Part shown: one piece after another, positions 7,872-17,925 of the stretch
How the letters are laid out: each line of letters opens with the position of its first letter
Numbering within the stretch: position 1 is the first letter of the stretch
NCBI GenBank assembly: GCA_008682415.1
Contig: VANK01000018.1
Span: 1-64,000 of the forward strand
DNA: 64,000 bases
From: Acidobacteria bacterium AB60
GTDB taxonomy: Bacteria > Acidobacteriota > Terriglobia > Terriglobales > Acidobacteriaceae
Direction: 5' to 3'
The notes under the pieces: generated by a model
The model's input: the letters and a program-made list of their open reading frames with translations, nothing else
The model's database searches: none
Told to the model about the DNA's origin: nothing
Made by a program: the position numbers and the translations under genes

Positions 7872-9500
7872 TCAACGCCCTAAGAACTTTTCCAATGTGG
7901 CGATCTCGCGGTCCGCCCGCTGCATGTAGTCATGAGCGGCCTCCAGGTCATTACGTCCCATGGCGCCGTCGGCCTGCGCCATGTCGTTATGCATCCGGTT
8001 CATGGCGGCCAGGATATCGCCGCGAATATCCATGCCCTGCGCCTGCTGCTGGCTGCGGATCTGCTGCACCCCGGCCTCAGCCGACTGCGCCCGGGCGTCC
8101 AGGTTCATCAGCCGGTCGCGCGCCTCCCGTATCTCCTGCGGCGACGGTCCGCTCAGCGCGGCATTCGGCGCAGGCGCGACCGGCGCGGGTGGGGGCGGAA
8201 CGGCCGCTGCGGCATGGCTCGACTTCGCCTCCGGTCGCGCAGCGGCTTGATGCGGGGCCACTGCGGCTTCGCTCGCTCCACGCGGCGCTTCCGGTGCGGC
8301 ACTCTGCTTGGCAGCATCGTCCGGCGCAGCCTTCGTCGCCGCCACCGGGTCGCTTGGCGCGGCACTCGGCGGCGCCTCCACCTGCGCCGCAGGCGCACTT
8401 GCCGTCGTGTCCTGCCCCGGGCTCTGCGCCGCCGGTTGCTGGCTGGCGTGCGTCGAAAACATCCGCGGCACCACGGCGCCCACCGCAATCAACGCCAGAA
8501 GCGCCGTCGCCGCCCCAATGCCAATCCACAATCCTCGCCGGTTCCGGCTCGCGGCAGGCGGCGGTCCGGGAGGCGGGGGAACTGGCGCAAATCCCGGGGT
8601 TTCGGGCGCAACCGCAGGGAAGTACGCGCTCGGTGTAGAAGTCGCTGCTGGCTGGGGCGCCGGAACGGCCACCGTCGCCGCCGCCTCCTGCACGCCCTTC
8701 AGCGCTTCACGAAACTGATCCGCCGTCTGGAAGCGCTCCAGCGGCAACTTCGCCATGGCCCGCAGCACAATCTCGTTCAGCGCCCGCGGAATCGTCGGGT
8801 TCACGTCAATCAACGGAACCGGAGCCTGATTGATCTGCGCGTTCAGCACCGTGTACGAGGTATCCGCCTGGAACGGCTTGCGCCCCGTCAGAATCTCGTA
8901 CAGCGTCACGCCGAACGAGTAGATGTCAGAGCGCGCGTCCACCGTCCCGCCCTGCACCTGCTCGGGAGACATGTAGTACACCGAGCCCATCGTCGTCCCC
9001 GGCCGCGTCAGAGACATGTCATTCGTTGACTTCGCGATCCCGAAGTCCATCAGCTTCACCAAACCATGGGTGGTGATCATGATGTTCGCGGGCTTGATGT
9101 CGCGATGTGTCACTCCCCGGCTGTGCGCATAGCTCAGCGCCGCCAGCACCTGCCCGGCGTAATCCAGCACATGATCCAGCGGAATGCGGATCTGGGAGGC
9201 AAGCTTCTCCAGCGTGGTCCCCTCCACAAACTCCATCACCATCACGAACTGGTTCTGGTATTGGAAAGCCGTGCGCAACTGCGCGATCCCGGGATGATCC
9301 AGCGTCGCCAGCGTCCGGATCTCGGCCATGAACCGTGCCGCCAGGTCCGGATCCGAGGCGAAATCCGGCAGCAGCACCTTCATTGCCTCTTCGCGGTTGG
9401 AGATCACGTTGCGCACCTTGTACACGCGACCCATGCCGCCGGCGCCCAGTTTTGCCAATACCTCGTAGTCGCCTACGCGCTGGCCCGTTTCATCCGCCAT
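7872..9500 (-). CDS. Membrane-anchored Ser/Thr protein kinase (Hanks type)
   Basis: This encodes 542 aa from ATG 9500, with an excellent GGAGGT 7 nt upstream. The kinase domain (residues ~14-275) has the glycine loop LGAGGMGRVYK, the Lys in EEAMKVLL, the catalytic THRDIKPANI, and DFGIA. A Pro-rich juxtamembrane linker leads to one transmembrane helix (GLWIGIGAATALLALIAVG). The outer part is a low-complexity Ala/Pro/Glu region, ending in a helical stretch with DARAQSAEAGVQQIR. No PASTA or other sensor repeats are present, so the ligand is unknown. It lies 83 nt upstream of alkA on the same strand and may be cotranscribed. Its inside-cytoplasm kinase orientation is inferred from the layout. Confidence 0.92.
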   Translation of the reverse strand: MADETGQRVGDYEVLAKLGAGGMGRVYKVRNVISNREEAMKVLLPDFASDPDLAARFMAEIRTLATLDHPGIAQLRTAFQYQNQFVMVMEFVEGTTLEKLASQIRIPLDHVLDYAGQVLAALSYAHSRGVTHRDIKPANIMITTHGLVKLMDFGIAKSTNDMSLTRPGTTMGSVYYMSPEQVQGGTVDARSDIYSFGVTLYEILTGRKPFQADTSYTVLNAQINQAPVPLIDVNPTIPRALNEIVLRAMAKLPLERFQTADQFREALKGVQEAAATVAVPAPQPAATSTPSAYFPAVAPETPGFAPVPPPPGPPPAASRNRRGLWIGIGAATALLALIAVGAVVPRMFSTHASQQPAAQSPGQDTTASAPAAQVEAPPSAAPSDPVAATKAAPDDAAKQSAAPEAPRGASEAAVAPHQAAARPEAKSSHAAAAVPPPPAPVAPAPNAALSGPSPQEIREARDRLMNLDARAQSAEAGVQQIRSQQQAQGMDIRGDILAAMNRMHNDMAQADGAMGRNDLEAAHDYMQRADREIATLEKFLGR

Positions 9501-9718
9501 AAATAACCTCCAGGGGGAAGGAGACACGTGGAGTCTACGACAGTTCCTTCCCACATGCCACAGGATTCCGCCCCGCACACGCCCCGGGTCCCCGGTGCAC
9601 CTCCGAGACGGTTGTCACAGGAGATGGTGATGCACTGCCTTCCCGCGTTTCCGCCTTCCCGTGGATGGCAACGTCCCCCGGAACACCCCAACAACTTCTG
9701 CGACGGAAGGGAAATCTC

Positions 9719-10327
9719 GTGCGTCAATTCACTCTGGGGCTCTTGCTTGTGTTGACGCCACTGCTCTTCGCGCAACAGTCCATGAACAATGATTCCGTCA
9801 TCAAGCTCTGTCAGGCGGGAATCTCCGACGACGTCATCGTCTCCGCGATCAACTTCTTGCCCGGAGAGTACAAGACCTCCGCCGACGACCTCGTCGCGCT
9901 CAAGACGGCCGGCGTCAGTGACAAGGTGGTTGCCGCCCTTGTCACCAAGGGGTCTGCTCCTGCGTCCACCGCCTTAGATTCTGCCTCAGGGGCTCGATCC
10001 ATTCCCTCCGGTGGCCCGAAGGGAAAACCGCGGGTTTGCCTATCCTCGTCCAGCCATGGAAACCAGTGGAACGCTCACCGTGACCAAGCCATGGAAATGA
10101 GCAAGGATTTTGAGAAGAACTGCCCTGACGTCAAGGTTACAATCACAATGTAGCAAACTACATAGTTCTCTTGAACCATATCGAGCATCGGATGGTCGCG
10201 TGACAACCAGATTCAAATTGCCAACCATGACGGTGACCTCATCTCGAAGACCAAGGAGGGCGGAAGCATCAACGGAAACGTGAAAAAGGCTTGTGAAATC
10301 ATCGTCGCGGATTGGGCCAAGAAATAA
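9719..10327 (+). pseudogene. Secreted small protein gene disrupted by two compensating frameshifts
   Basis: Translation from GTG 9719 (GGAAGGGAAA upstream) gives a signal peptide ending LLFAQQ, then MNNDSVIKLCQAGISDDVIV and a repeat-like helical domain, and stops at 10153. Coding resumes in the -1 frame at about 10147 (NVANYIVLLNHIEH) and returns to the first frame at about 10193 (SRDNQIQIANHDGDLISKTK, to ADWAKK), ending TAA 10325-10327. The joined product looks like one continuous acidobacterial-type secreted protein of about 200 aa. One base appears lost near 10146 and one gained near 10191. It is either a pseudogene or an assembly error. Function is unknown. Confidence 0.7.
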
Positions 10328-10519
10328 CACTCCGCCATGATGCAAGGGCATAGTAGCTGCCGCAGGCTTCTGGAGAGCCCTGCGGTTGTTCCCATTCCCA
10401 TACACAACTCGCGACAGCCTTTACCCGGAGTGCCTTTCCAACCAATGCTTTCGCGACTCGATTCAAAAGTCGCCGGACCGGAGATGCTAGCCTTTTTCTG
10501 ATGCTTCCGGTCGGATTGA

Positions 10520-11536
10520 ATGAACAGACGCACCCGTAGAACACTGCTGGTAGTCGCCGCGGTCCTCACTCTCCTGGCCGCGGCCGTCTTCCTTCGCTCC
10601 AAGGCGCCCCCCGAGGCCGCACGCCTCCTCCCCGAGTCCGAGGGCATCCTCTACGTCGATCTCAAGCCGGTGCGCACCCTCTTCCACAAGAAGATTCAGC
10701 CTCCCCGGCGGGTGCCCGAGTACCAGCAGTTTGTCGACGCCACCGGCATCGACTGGGAACGCGATCTGGACCAGGCCGCCATCGGCCTCCACCGGATGCA
10801 GGATCCCACTGGCCCGAATGGTCCGGCGGCCTACTCCATGGTCCTGGTCGGCAAACTCACCGGCCAGCGCCTCAACGCCTGGCTGGACAACCACGCCACC
10901 GGCCGCGAGAACTACGCCGGGCACACCATCTACAACATCCCCTCCGACGGACGCACCGTGCGCGTCACCCAGGTGGGCTACGACATGATCGCTGTCTCCA
11001 ACTACCCCACTCCTGAGAAGATTCACTCCATCCTCGACCGCCATCGCACCGCCGCGCTCCCCTTCGCCGGCTCCACCCTCCTTTCCGACCACTTCCACGA
11101 GGTGCCCCTGCTCTCCCTCGCCTGGGGTGTGGGCCAGATCGGCTTGCCCTTCAACGAAAGCGGCGCCATCTCCATCCTCGGATTCCAGCTGCCCATCCAG
11201 GCCGACTCCACCATCGTGGCCAGCCTTGCCCCCGAGCTGTCGTTGGCCGGCGCCATGCAGCTCCGCCTGGAAGAGATCGCTCCCTCTCCGGATGCCGCGC
11301 AGAGTCAAGCCGCCGCGCTGGACAGCCTCATCAGCCTGGCCCGTGGCTACACAAATCCCCTGAGCGAAAATCCTGCGAACGGCGCCCTCAAGGACCTGCT
11401 GCAGACGGCACGGGTGACCCGCAATCAGAATCGCGTGACGGTGAAGGCCACCGTAACAGGCTCGCTCTTCATGGGTCTCCTGGCGGATACCGGCGAGTCG
11501 GGTCAGATCGGCCAAGACGCGCCGTCTTCGCACTGA
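10520..11536 (+). CDS. Membrane-anchored periplasmic protein of unknown function (DUF3352-like)
   Basis: This encodes 338 aa. Residues ~6-27 are a single N-terminal transmembrane anchor (MNRRTRRTLLVVAAVLTLLA). The rest is exported. The pattern LLPESEGILYVDLKPVRTLF, then VGKLTGQRLNAWL and later ILGFQLPIQADSTIVASL, resembles DUF3352-like proteins, but I have not verified this. No catalytic motif is recognised. It stands alone, 192 bp after the broken gene and 186 bp before the dehydrogenase. Confidence 0.65.
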   Translation: MNRRTRRTLLVVAAVLTLLAAAVFLRSKAPPEAARLLPESEGILYVDLKPVRTLFHKKIQPPRRVPEYQQFVDATGIDWERDLDQAAIGLHRMQDPTGPNGPAAYSMVLVGKLTGQRLNAWLDNHATGRENYAGHTIYNIPSDGRTVRVTQVGYDMIAVSNYPTPEKIHSILDRHRTAALPFAGSTLLSDHFHEVPLLSLAWGVGQIGLPFNESGAISILGFQLPIQADSTIVASLAPELSLAGAMQLRLEEIAPSPDAAQSQAAALDSLISLARGYTNPLSENPANGALKDLLQTARVTRNQNRVTVKATVTGSLFMGLLADTGESGQIGQDAPSSH

Positions 11537-11722
11537 ACCTCTTCCGCCCCCCGCTCGCATTAGCAGAGCCGTTACCCACCCTTGAGCGCACTGCAACCTG
11601 CACTGTTCAGGGAAGCCGCGGGAGCGCTATTCTGCATCCACTGTTGTAACGGAGGTGCCGTTAACTCGCCAGGCAGCCATTAGGCTTCCAAATCCCCTCG
11701 GCTCCCCCGGTTCGAGGTCCAG

Positions 11723-13036
11723 ATGAAAGAAGTTGTACGAATTGCGGTGGTTACCGCCGCTTGTTTGCTAATCGCCACGGTATTCGCAGAAGAAAAACCA
11801 GGAGTTCTAACCGGACAAGAAGCTTTCACAGACGCGGCTCATGAATCTCCCGGCATCCGCCGCCACCTGACCGCAGCCGACCTGCCCGGGCCCAAACCGG
11901 ATCAGTCGGTCGACAACGGGCCCTTGCTCGTGCCTCGCCCCGCGAATGCCTGGCCCAAGGCGCCCGCCGGCTTCAAGGTGGAGCTCTACGCGACCGGGCT
12001 CGATAATCCTCGCGCAATGCGCACCGCCCCGAACGGCGACATCTTCCTCGCGGAGAGTGAATCTGGCAAGATCCGGGTATTCCGCGGCGTCACCTCGGAG
12101 GGCAAGCCCCAGCAGGTCTCAGTCTTCGCCGAAGGACTGCACCAGCCCTTCGGAATCGCGTTCTACCCCAGTGGGGCCAATCCCCAGTACGTCTACATCG
12201 GCGACACCGACGAGATCATTCGCTTTCCTTATAAGAGTGGTGACCTCAAAGCCACCGGGCCGATGCAGAACCTCACGGAACTACCCGGCGGCGGGCGTCT
12301 TCGCGGAGGCGGCCATTGGACTCGCGACCTGGTCTTCTCCAAAGACGGAAGCAAACTCTTCGCTTCGGTTGGCTCCCACTCGAACGTTGACGATCCTGAC
12401 ACCCACCCCGAGGAGTTTCATCGTGCCGATGTCCTCGAATTCACGCCTCAAGGCAAGTTCGTCAAGGTGTATGCCTCCGGCATCCGCAACTGCGTGGGTG
12501 AGGCAATTAATCCCATAACCGGCGAGCTGTGGTGTTCCACTAACGAGCGGGACGCCCTCGGCAACAACCTCGTCCCCGACTACGTCACGCACATCCAGGA
12601 GGGCGGCTTCTACGGCTGGCCCTGGTACTACATGGGGCCGCACGGTGGAGTGCAGGATCCGCGCCACCCCGGCAAGCACCCGGAACTGCAATCCAAGGTC
12701 ATCACGCCCGATGTCCTGGTCAATCCTCACTTTGCCTCCCTCGAGATGCTCTTCTATGAAGGCTCGCAGTTTCCGGCGCAATACAAGGGCGACGCCTTCG
12801 CCGCCGAGCACGGTTCCTGGAATCGCAAAGAACGTTCTGGCTACGAGGTGATCCGCATCCCCATGAAGAACGGCCATGCCACCGGCGAATATGAGGACTT
12901 CCTCACCGGCTTTACTGAGGGCGATGGCTCCGTCTGGGGACGCCCCGTCGGCGTCACCACAGGCGAGGATGGGTCTCTCTTCGTCTCGGACGACGGCACG
13001 CACTCCATCTGGCACGTTGTGTACACCGGAAAATGA
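11723..13036 (+). CDS. Secreted PQQ-dependent sugar/sorbosone dehydrogenase-like protein
   Basis: This encodes 437 aa. Residues 1-22 are a Sec signal peptide ending TVFAEE. The mature part is a beta-propeller of the soluble glucose/L-sorbosone dehydrogenase family: GFKVELYATGLDNPRAM, NGDIFLAESESGKIRVF, PFGIAFYPSG, GGHWTRDLVFSKDGSKLFAS, then ALGNNLVPDYVTHIQ and GFYGWPWYYMGPHGG. The family oxidises aldose or sorbosone substrates in the periplasm using PQQ. PQQ biosynthesis genes are not in this window. It is monocistronic, with a hairpin 6 bp after the stop. Confidence 0.85.
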   Translation: MKEVVRIAVVTAACLLIATVFAEEKPGVLTGQEAFTDAAHESPGIRRHLTAADLPGPKPDQSVDNGPLLVPRPANAWPKAPAGFKVELYATGLDNPRAMRTAPNGDIFLAESESGKIRVFRGVTSEGKPQQVSVFAEGLHQPFGIAFYPSGANPQYVYIGDTDEIIRFPYKSGDLKATGPMQNLTELPGGGRLRGGGHWTRDLVFSKDGSKLFASVGSHSNVDDPDTHPEEFHRADVLEFTPQGKFVKVYASGIRNCVGEAINPITGELWCSTNERDALGNNLVPDYVTHIQEGGFYGWPWYYMGPHGGVQDPRHPGKHPELQSKVITPDVLVNPHFASLEMLFYEGSQFPAQYKGDAFAAEHGSWNRKERSGYEVIRIPMKNGHATGEYEDFLTGFTEGDGSVWGRPVGVTTGEDGSLFVSDDGTHSIWHVVYTGK

Positions 13037-13070
13037 AAAAACGGCTCGCGCCTCAAATAAGCGCGAGCCG
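13035..13070 (-). terminator. Intrinsic terminator of htrA, possibly bidirectional
   Basis: A perfect 10-bp stem (13042-13051 with 13061-13070, CGGCTCGCGC and its complement) has a 9-nt AT-rich loop. On the minus strand it is followed by a run of six T, so it should end htrA transcription. It also lies 5 nt after the plus-strand dehydrogenase stop codon. Confidence 0.85.
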
Positions 13071-13095
13071 GTCTCAATAATTCTGGAAGTCGGTC

Positions 13096-14250
13096 CTAAG
13101 CGTTCGTCCCGCGCGCCTCCCCCAGAATGAGCTTCAGCGTGATCTCCCGCCTGCCGCGCAAAATCGTTACCGAAATCGTATCTCCCGCTTGATGGTTATC
13201 CATCATGGTCGAGATGTCCTGCGGGTCGGTCACCTGCTGGCCATCGATGGCCACGATCAGATCGCCTCCAATCATGATGGGAGTGTTCCCCAGATACACC
13301 TGCTGGTTCCCACCCCGCAGTCCGGCGCGCTCGGCGGCGCCGCCGGGAATCACCTTTTGGATCAAGACTCCATAGTCTGCCGCCAAACCAAGCTGCTCCG
13401 CCAGATCCGGCCCAATCGGAAACGACACAATTCCCAGCGACGGCCGCTTGATGTGCCCATACCGGGTCAGGTCCGCCAAAACCGCTTTTGCGGTGTTGAT
13501 TGGAATTGCGAATCCGATGCCCGAACTCTGCTCCGCGCCATTCGACGCGATCATCGTGTTGATTCCGATCACCTCTCCGCGCGAGTTGAGCAGAGGTCCC
13601 CCGGAGTTGCCCGGGTTGATGGCCGCATCTGTCTGGATGGCATCTTCGATCGGCGCTCCTTCCGATCCCCTGATGGGGCGGATGGCGCTGATGATCCCGC
13701 GCGTCATCGTGCCCGCAAGCCCGAAGGGATTTCCGATGGCATACACCTTCTGGCCCACCAGCAGCTCGGTCGAGTCCGCCAGCGTCACCGGCTGCAGATT
13801 CGGCGCGTCGATTTGCAGGAGCGCCAGGTCATGCGTCCGATCCGTCCCAATCACTTTGGCCGAATACTTATGCTTGTTCGAGAGCTGCACCTCGATCCCG
13901 CGATTGGCGTTCTCCACCACGTGGTAGTTGGTCAGCACGTGACCGCCTTTGTCGAGGATGAAACCCGACCCCTGACCCTGTTGCGGAACCGAACCCAAGA
14001 AGAAGTTGAAGACCAGCGCATTGGACGTGATGTTCACCACGGACGGAAGCACTCGCTTGTAGACCGCGATATTGTTCTGCTCCTCGGCATCGAAGGCCGG
14101 CGCGGCATGAGCTTCGGTCAGCTCAAGCGCCGAAGTTGCCCCCCGTCCCCCGCCCAGTCCCAGATGCCGCAGATCTCCAGGAAGATGAGCCGTGACATAC
14201 CAGAATCCGCCCACCAGAAGCAAAACCAACAGAAGCCTTCGGATCTTCAT
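13096..14250 (-). CDS. HtrA/DegP-family serine protease
   Basis: This encodes 384 aa from ATG 14250. Residues ~4-22 are an N-terminal signal anchor (LLLVLLLVGGFWYVT). The trypsin-like domain carries the full triad: His in LTNYHVVEN, Asp in THDLALLQID, Ser in NPGNSGGPLL. A single PDZ domain follows (~280-375, LIQKVIPGGAAERAGLRGG and GDLIVAIDGQQV). It is a periplasmic or membrane-anchored protein quality-control protease. The gene lies 114 nt downstream of coaE on the same strand. A longer open frame reaches 14361, but the added residues do not look like a signal. The ribosome-binding site (ACAGG) is weak. Confidence 0.9.
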   Translation of the reverse strand: MKIRRLLLVLLLVGGFWYVTAHLPGDLRHLGLGGGRGATSALELTEAHAAPAFDAEEQNNIAVYKRVLPSVVNITSNALVFNFFLGSVPQQGQGSGFILDKGGHVLTNYHVVENANRGIEVQLSNKHKYSAKVIGTDRTHDLALLQIDAPNLQPVTLADSTELLVGQKVYAIGNPFGLAGTMTRGIISAIRPIRGSEGAPIEDAIQTDAAINPGNSGGPLLNSRGEVIGINTMIASNGAEQSSGIGFAIPINTAKAVLADLTRYGHIKRPSLGIVSFPIGPDLAEQLGLAADYGVLIQKVIPGGAAERAGLRGGNQQVYLGNTPIMIGGDLIVAIDGQQVTDPQDISTMMDNHQAGDTISVTILRGRREITLKLILGEARGTNA

Positions 14251-14364
14251 AACCTGTTCAAAGCCTTTCTCAACCGCAACACCCTGCTTTGGCTCTCCCG
14301 TCAATCGGGGTGAGCGGCGCCTTGCGCACCGCAGCCATGCCACGGCGGCAGACACTACCAATAT

Positions 14365-15075
14365 CTATTTTAATGAACCAGGAGTCTGGCGATGTTGAGC
14401 CCGACACTGTTCCTCCAGAGCCCGAAGCTGCTTCCAGATCGCACCCACTTCGCGCCGGAGGTGTTCCCGATCCAATGTGTTCTCGATCACAAAATCCGCC
14501 CGCGCCGCCTTCTCTGCGTCCCGCATCTGCCTGGAAAGCCGAAGACGAGCATCGGCAACAGCAGCATCCCGTTTCGCCGGGTCGGAACCCACGCGGTTCA
14601 CAAACCGCTCGATCTTCGTCTCGTCCGGCGCGGTGAGCAACACGATGCAGTCGAAGCGGCGACGCCAATCCGCGAGAACCCCTTCCGACTCTCCGCGCTC
14701 TCGCGCATCTCGCTCGACTTCGAAGATCAGCGCCGACTCCACCACGGCGATCGCGCCTGTGTCCCGCGCAAACACCTCATCCATCCAATGTTGCTGCGCT
14801 GAGATCACCGCCGGATGCACGATTGCGTTCAACTCGTTCAACCGTCCGCCGGTAAAGGCAAGTTCCGCAAGCCGGGCTCGGTTTAACTCTCCGTCCGGGC
14901 AAACCACCTCGTTCCCAAACTGCTGCACAATCTTCTCGTACACCGCGTGACCCGGCCTCATCAGCTCCCGTCCAAGCTGGTCCGCCTCGACCACGTAAGC
15001 GCCCAAATCTCGCAGAAAGCCGGCCACCGTGCTTTTGCCGCTCCCCAGCCCGCCCGTGAGTCCTACGCGCAACAT
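14365..15075 (-). CDS. coaE: Dephospho-CoA kinase
   Basis: This encodes 236 aa and catalyses the last step of CoA synthesis, ATP-dependent phosphorylation of the ribose 3'-OH of dephospho-CoA. The P-loop GLTGGLGSGKST is at residues 5-16, with VVEADQLGREL, LNAIVHPAVI and VNRVGSDPAKRDAA in the expected order. ATG 15075 is chosen because the P-loop normally follows the start by a few residues. Another ATG at 15081 is equally possible, and neither has a strong Shine-Dalgarno. The C-terminal 20 residues are a hydrophilic extension. Confidence 0.92.
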   Translation of the reverse strand: MLRVGLTGGLGSGKSTVAGFLRDLGAYVVEADQLGRELMRPGHAVYEKIVQQFGNEVVCPDGELNRARLAELAFTGGRLNELNAIVHPAVISAQQHWMDEVFARDTGAIAVVESALIFEVERDARERGESEGVLADWRRRFDCIVLLTAPDETKIERFVNRVGSDPAKRDAAVADARLRLSRQMRDAEKAARADFVIENTLDREHLRREVGAIWKQLRALEEQCRAQHRQTPGSLK

Positions 15076-15322
15076 GATCATGTTCAGCTTAGCAACCGTG
15101 CGGAGCAAATTCAGAACCGCGGCCACGTGATCTGACTGGCACACCCCGTTTTTCGCTTGCTCCTTGTTGAGCACCCACCTCCGGCGTCGCCTCCCTTGAA
15201 CGCTGCGGCCGGAACTGCCGATAGGAACAGACACTTAGCCATCGCATCCAACCAACGTCCGCTCTTTTCCTAAGCTGGCTCGGGCCCCCCAATCCGGAGC
15301 GAATGGCAGCAGGGGCATCTCT

Positions 15323-17836
15323 ATGGCACGTCTGAACGATCTCTCCGTGCGCAATAAACTTGGCCTTCTGGCCGGCATCGGTCTTGTGGCGCTCGGCATT
15401 CTCGGGGTTCTGTCTCTGGTCACCATCCGCGCGGTTAAGGTGACGGGACCGGTCTACCAGCGCATCAACGTCTTCCAGAATTTGAGCACTGACCTGGCTC
15501 CCCCTGTTCTGTTCGTCGTCGATGCCAGGTTCCTCGTTGTCAAAATGCGCTCCGATTCCGCCGCTGATCTCGAAGCAGATGTGAAGGCTCTCAAGGACTT
15601 CTCAAGTCGCTATTCCGCCAGTTACGACGGATACATCAAGGAACTTCCCGAGGGGAAGATCCGGACCACGCTGTCCGCGAACGTGCACTCTACGGCGATC
15701 GAGTACCTTCGCGTCGCACTGGACGAGTATGCCCCAGCTCTGCAGCGCGGAGATATGGGGCAGGCGGACCAGATCGTCCACGACAAACTCGATCCGATCT
15801 TCCAGAGTCACCGCGCCGTAGTGGACACTCTCGAGGCGATGACCACGGAGGAGATCAATCGTCAGGAGAGCCGCGCCGCCAGAACGGTCCAATGGACCGA
15901 ATGGGGATTTTTGGGTATTGGCCTCATCACGATTGGGTCCATCCTCACTCTCAGCTGGCGCTTGATCAAGCACACGGTAGGATCCATCCGTGAGCTTCGG
16001 GATGTGGCGGAACGCTTGTCCCGGGGCGAGGTTCACGTCCAACTCGCCGACCACGGGAAGGATGAGCTCGGCGCCCTGGCGCGCAGTTTCCAGGCCATGG
16101 CGGAATCGCTTCGCCACCGGACCGAAGCTGCCGAAAGAATTGCTGCCGGTGACCTGGATGTTGCCGTGAGAGTTCGCTCCGACCAGGACGCGCTCTCCAA
16201 GAGCATCAACACCCTGGCTGACGTGCTGAAGTCTCTCATGAGCGAGATGTCGATGATGGCCGCCGAACATGCCCGCGGGGAGATCGACCGGTATATCGAT
16301 CAGGATCGCTTCCGTGGCGCTTACCGCGAGGTGGCTTCCGGGATCAATCAGATGGTTCGCGAGCACACGGAGCTGAACATGACGGTTCTCCATTGCTTCG
16401 GCGAGTTCGGCAAGGGCAACTTCGAGGTGACCCTCCCACAGTACGAACGCAAGCGAGCCTTCATCAATACCATCGTGGAAGAGATCAGGACGAGTCTGAA
16501 AAACCTGATCTCCGAAATGAACCGCATGTCAGCGGAGCACGACAGAGGTGACATCGACTACCGGATTCCTGTGCAGCAATTCAACGGCGACTACCGTGCC
16601 ATGGCGGAAGGAATCAACGCCATGATTGCTGGTCATATCGCCGTCAAGAAGAAGGCGATTGCCTGCGTGGCTGAGTTTGGCAAAGGCAACTTCGATGCGC
16701 CCCTGGAGCGATTCCCTGGCAAAAAAGCCTTTATCAACGATGCGATCGAACAGACGCGCGCCAACCTGAAGGGAATGTTGGAGACGGCGAGGAAGGTAGC
16801 GGCATATCAGAGCCGTCAGGCAGAACGACTCACCGAGAGCCTGATGCGCTTTGCGGAAGGCGATCTCACCTTCAGCGTCGAGGTCGAACCACCCGATGAA
16901 CACACCGCTTCGGCGCATCTCGCCTTCGAGAACATCGGGTCTGCCCTCCGGCGTTCCGCCGATGCCGTGCGCACAGCCATGCGCATGATTACTGAGACCA
17001 CCGGCACTCTGCTCGACTCCTCGGACTCGCTCCAGGAAATCAGCCATTCCATGACCGCCAGTGCCGATGAAACAGCGGCCCAGGCCAACACCGTCTCCGC
17101 GGCATCGGAACAGGTGAGCACCAGCGTACAGAGTGTGGCCGGCGGAGCCGACGAGATGGGCGCCTCCATACGGGAAATTGCCAAGGCTACCGCGGATGCG
17201 ACCAAGGTGGCGCAGCTGGCGGCACAGAGTGTCGACCAGACCAATCGCAAAGTTGAAAAGCTTGGGGAAAGTAGCCAGGCGATCGGACAGATCATCCGCA
17301 CAATTACCACGATCGCCGAGCAAACCAACCTGCTGGCCCTGAACGCGACCATCGAGGCAGCCCGCGCCGGAGAGGCAGGGAAGGGCTTCGCGGTGGTCGC
17401 CAATGAAGTGAAGGATCTTGCGAAAGAAACGGCCACCGCCACCGACGACATCAGCCGCCGCATCGAAGCCATCCAGACCGACACGGTGGATGCGGTGAAT
17501 GCGATGCAGTCAATCACCCAGGTCATTCGCCAGATCAACGAGCTTCAAATCACGATCGCCGGCGCCATCGAAGAGCAAAGCGCGACGACCGCCGAGATGG
17601 GCCGCAACCTCTCCGATGTCGCCAGAGCCGGCCACGACATCAGCCGCAATGTGGCGGGCGTTGCTGAGGCCGCACGGACCACCACCGCGGGAGCCGCTGA
17701 TACGTTTCGCTCGGCGCAGGACCTGCAACAGGTCTCAACCAGGTTGCGCGAGCTGGTCGGACACTTCAAGTTGGGCCACGATGGTACATCGCTCGAACAG
17801 CACGAGCCCCAGCTAGTGTCGCTTATCGAACACTAA
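15323..17836 (+). CDS. Methyl-accepting chemotaxis protein with tandem HAMP-like modules
   Basis: This encodes 837 aa. TM1 is about residues 13-36. A helical periplasmic sensor (4HB-like, ~37-190) follows, then TM2 at ~192-212. The cytoplasmic part starts with HAMP (~215-265) and continues with two near-repeated ~90-residue blocks, one with AAEHARGEIDRYI and EFGKGNFEVTLPQ, the next with SAEHDRGDIDYRI and EFGKGNFDAPLER, as in poly-HAMP receptors. The signalling domain has the highly conserved tip EQTNLLALNATIEAARAGEA, which binds CheA/CheW. The end lacks a CheR-tethering NWETF motif. No che genes are adjacent. The MEDS gene starts 89 bp downstream on the same strand. Confidence 0.9.
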   Translation: MARLNDLSVRNKLGLLAGIGLVALGILGVLSLVTIRAVKVTGPVYQRINVFQNLSTDLAPPVLFVVDARFLVVKMRSDSAADLEADVKALKDFSSRYSASYDGYIKELPEGKIRTTLSANVHSTAIEYLRVALDEYAPALQRGDMGQADQIVHDKLDPIFQSHRAVVDTLEAMTTEEINRQESRAARTVQWTEWGFLGIGLITIGSILTLSWRLIKHTVGSIRELRDVAERLSRGEVHVQLADHGKDELGALARSFQAMAESLRHRTEAAERIAAGDLDVAVRVRSDQDALSKSINTLADVLKSLMSEMSMMAAEHARGEIDRYIDQDRFRGAYREVASGINQMVREHTELNMTVLHCFGEFGKGNFEVTLPQYERKRAFINTIVEEIRTSLKNLISEMNRMSAEHDRGDIDYRIPVQQFNGDYRAMAEGINAMIAGHIAVKKKAIACVAEFGKGNFDAPLERFPGKKAFINDAIEQTRANLKGMLETARKVAAYQSRQAERLTESLMRFAEGDLTFSVEVEPPDEHTASAHLAFENIGSALRRSADAVRTAMRMITETTGTLLDSSDSLQEISHSMTASADETAAQANTVSAASEQVSTSVQSVAGGADEMGASIREIAKATADATKVAQLAAQSVDQTNRKVEKLGESSQAIGQIIRTITTIAEQTNLLALNATIEAARAGEAGKGFAVVANEVKDLAKETATATDDISRRIEAIQTDTVDAVNAMQSITQVIRQINELQITIAGAIEEQSATTAEMGRNLSDVARAGHDISRNVAGVAEAARTTTAGAADTFRSAQDLQQVSTRLRELVGHFKLGHDGTSLEQHEPQLVSLIEH

Positions 17837-17925
17837 CGGCTGCTATCCCGTGAGAAAAGAGCGGTAGCTGCCTGCCCGGCACGGCAACTGCCGCAATTCT
17901 CCTTGCCTGCTTTATCCTCAAAGGG

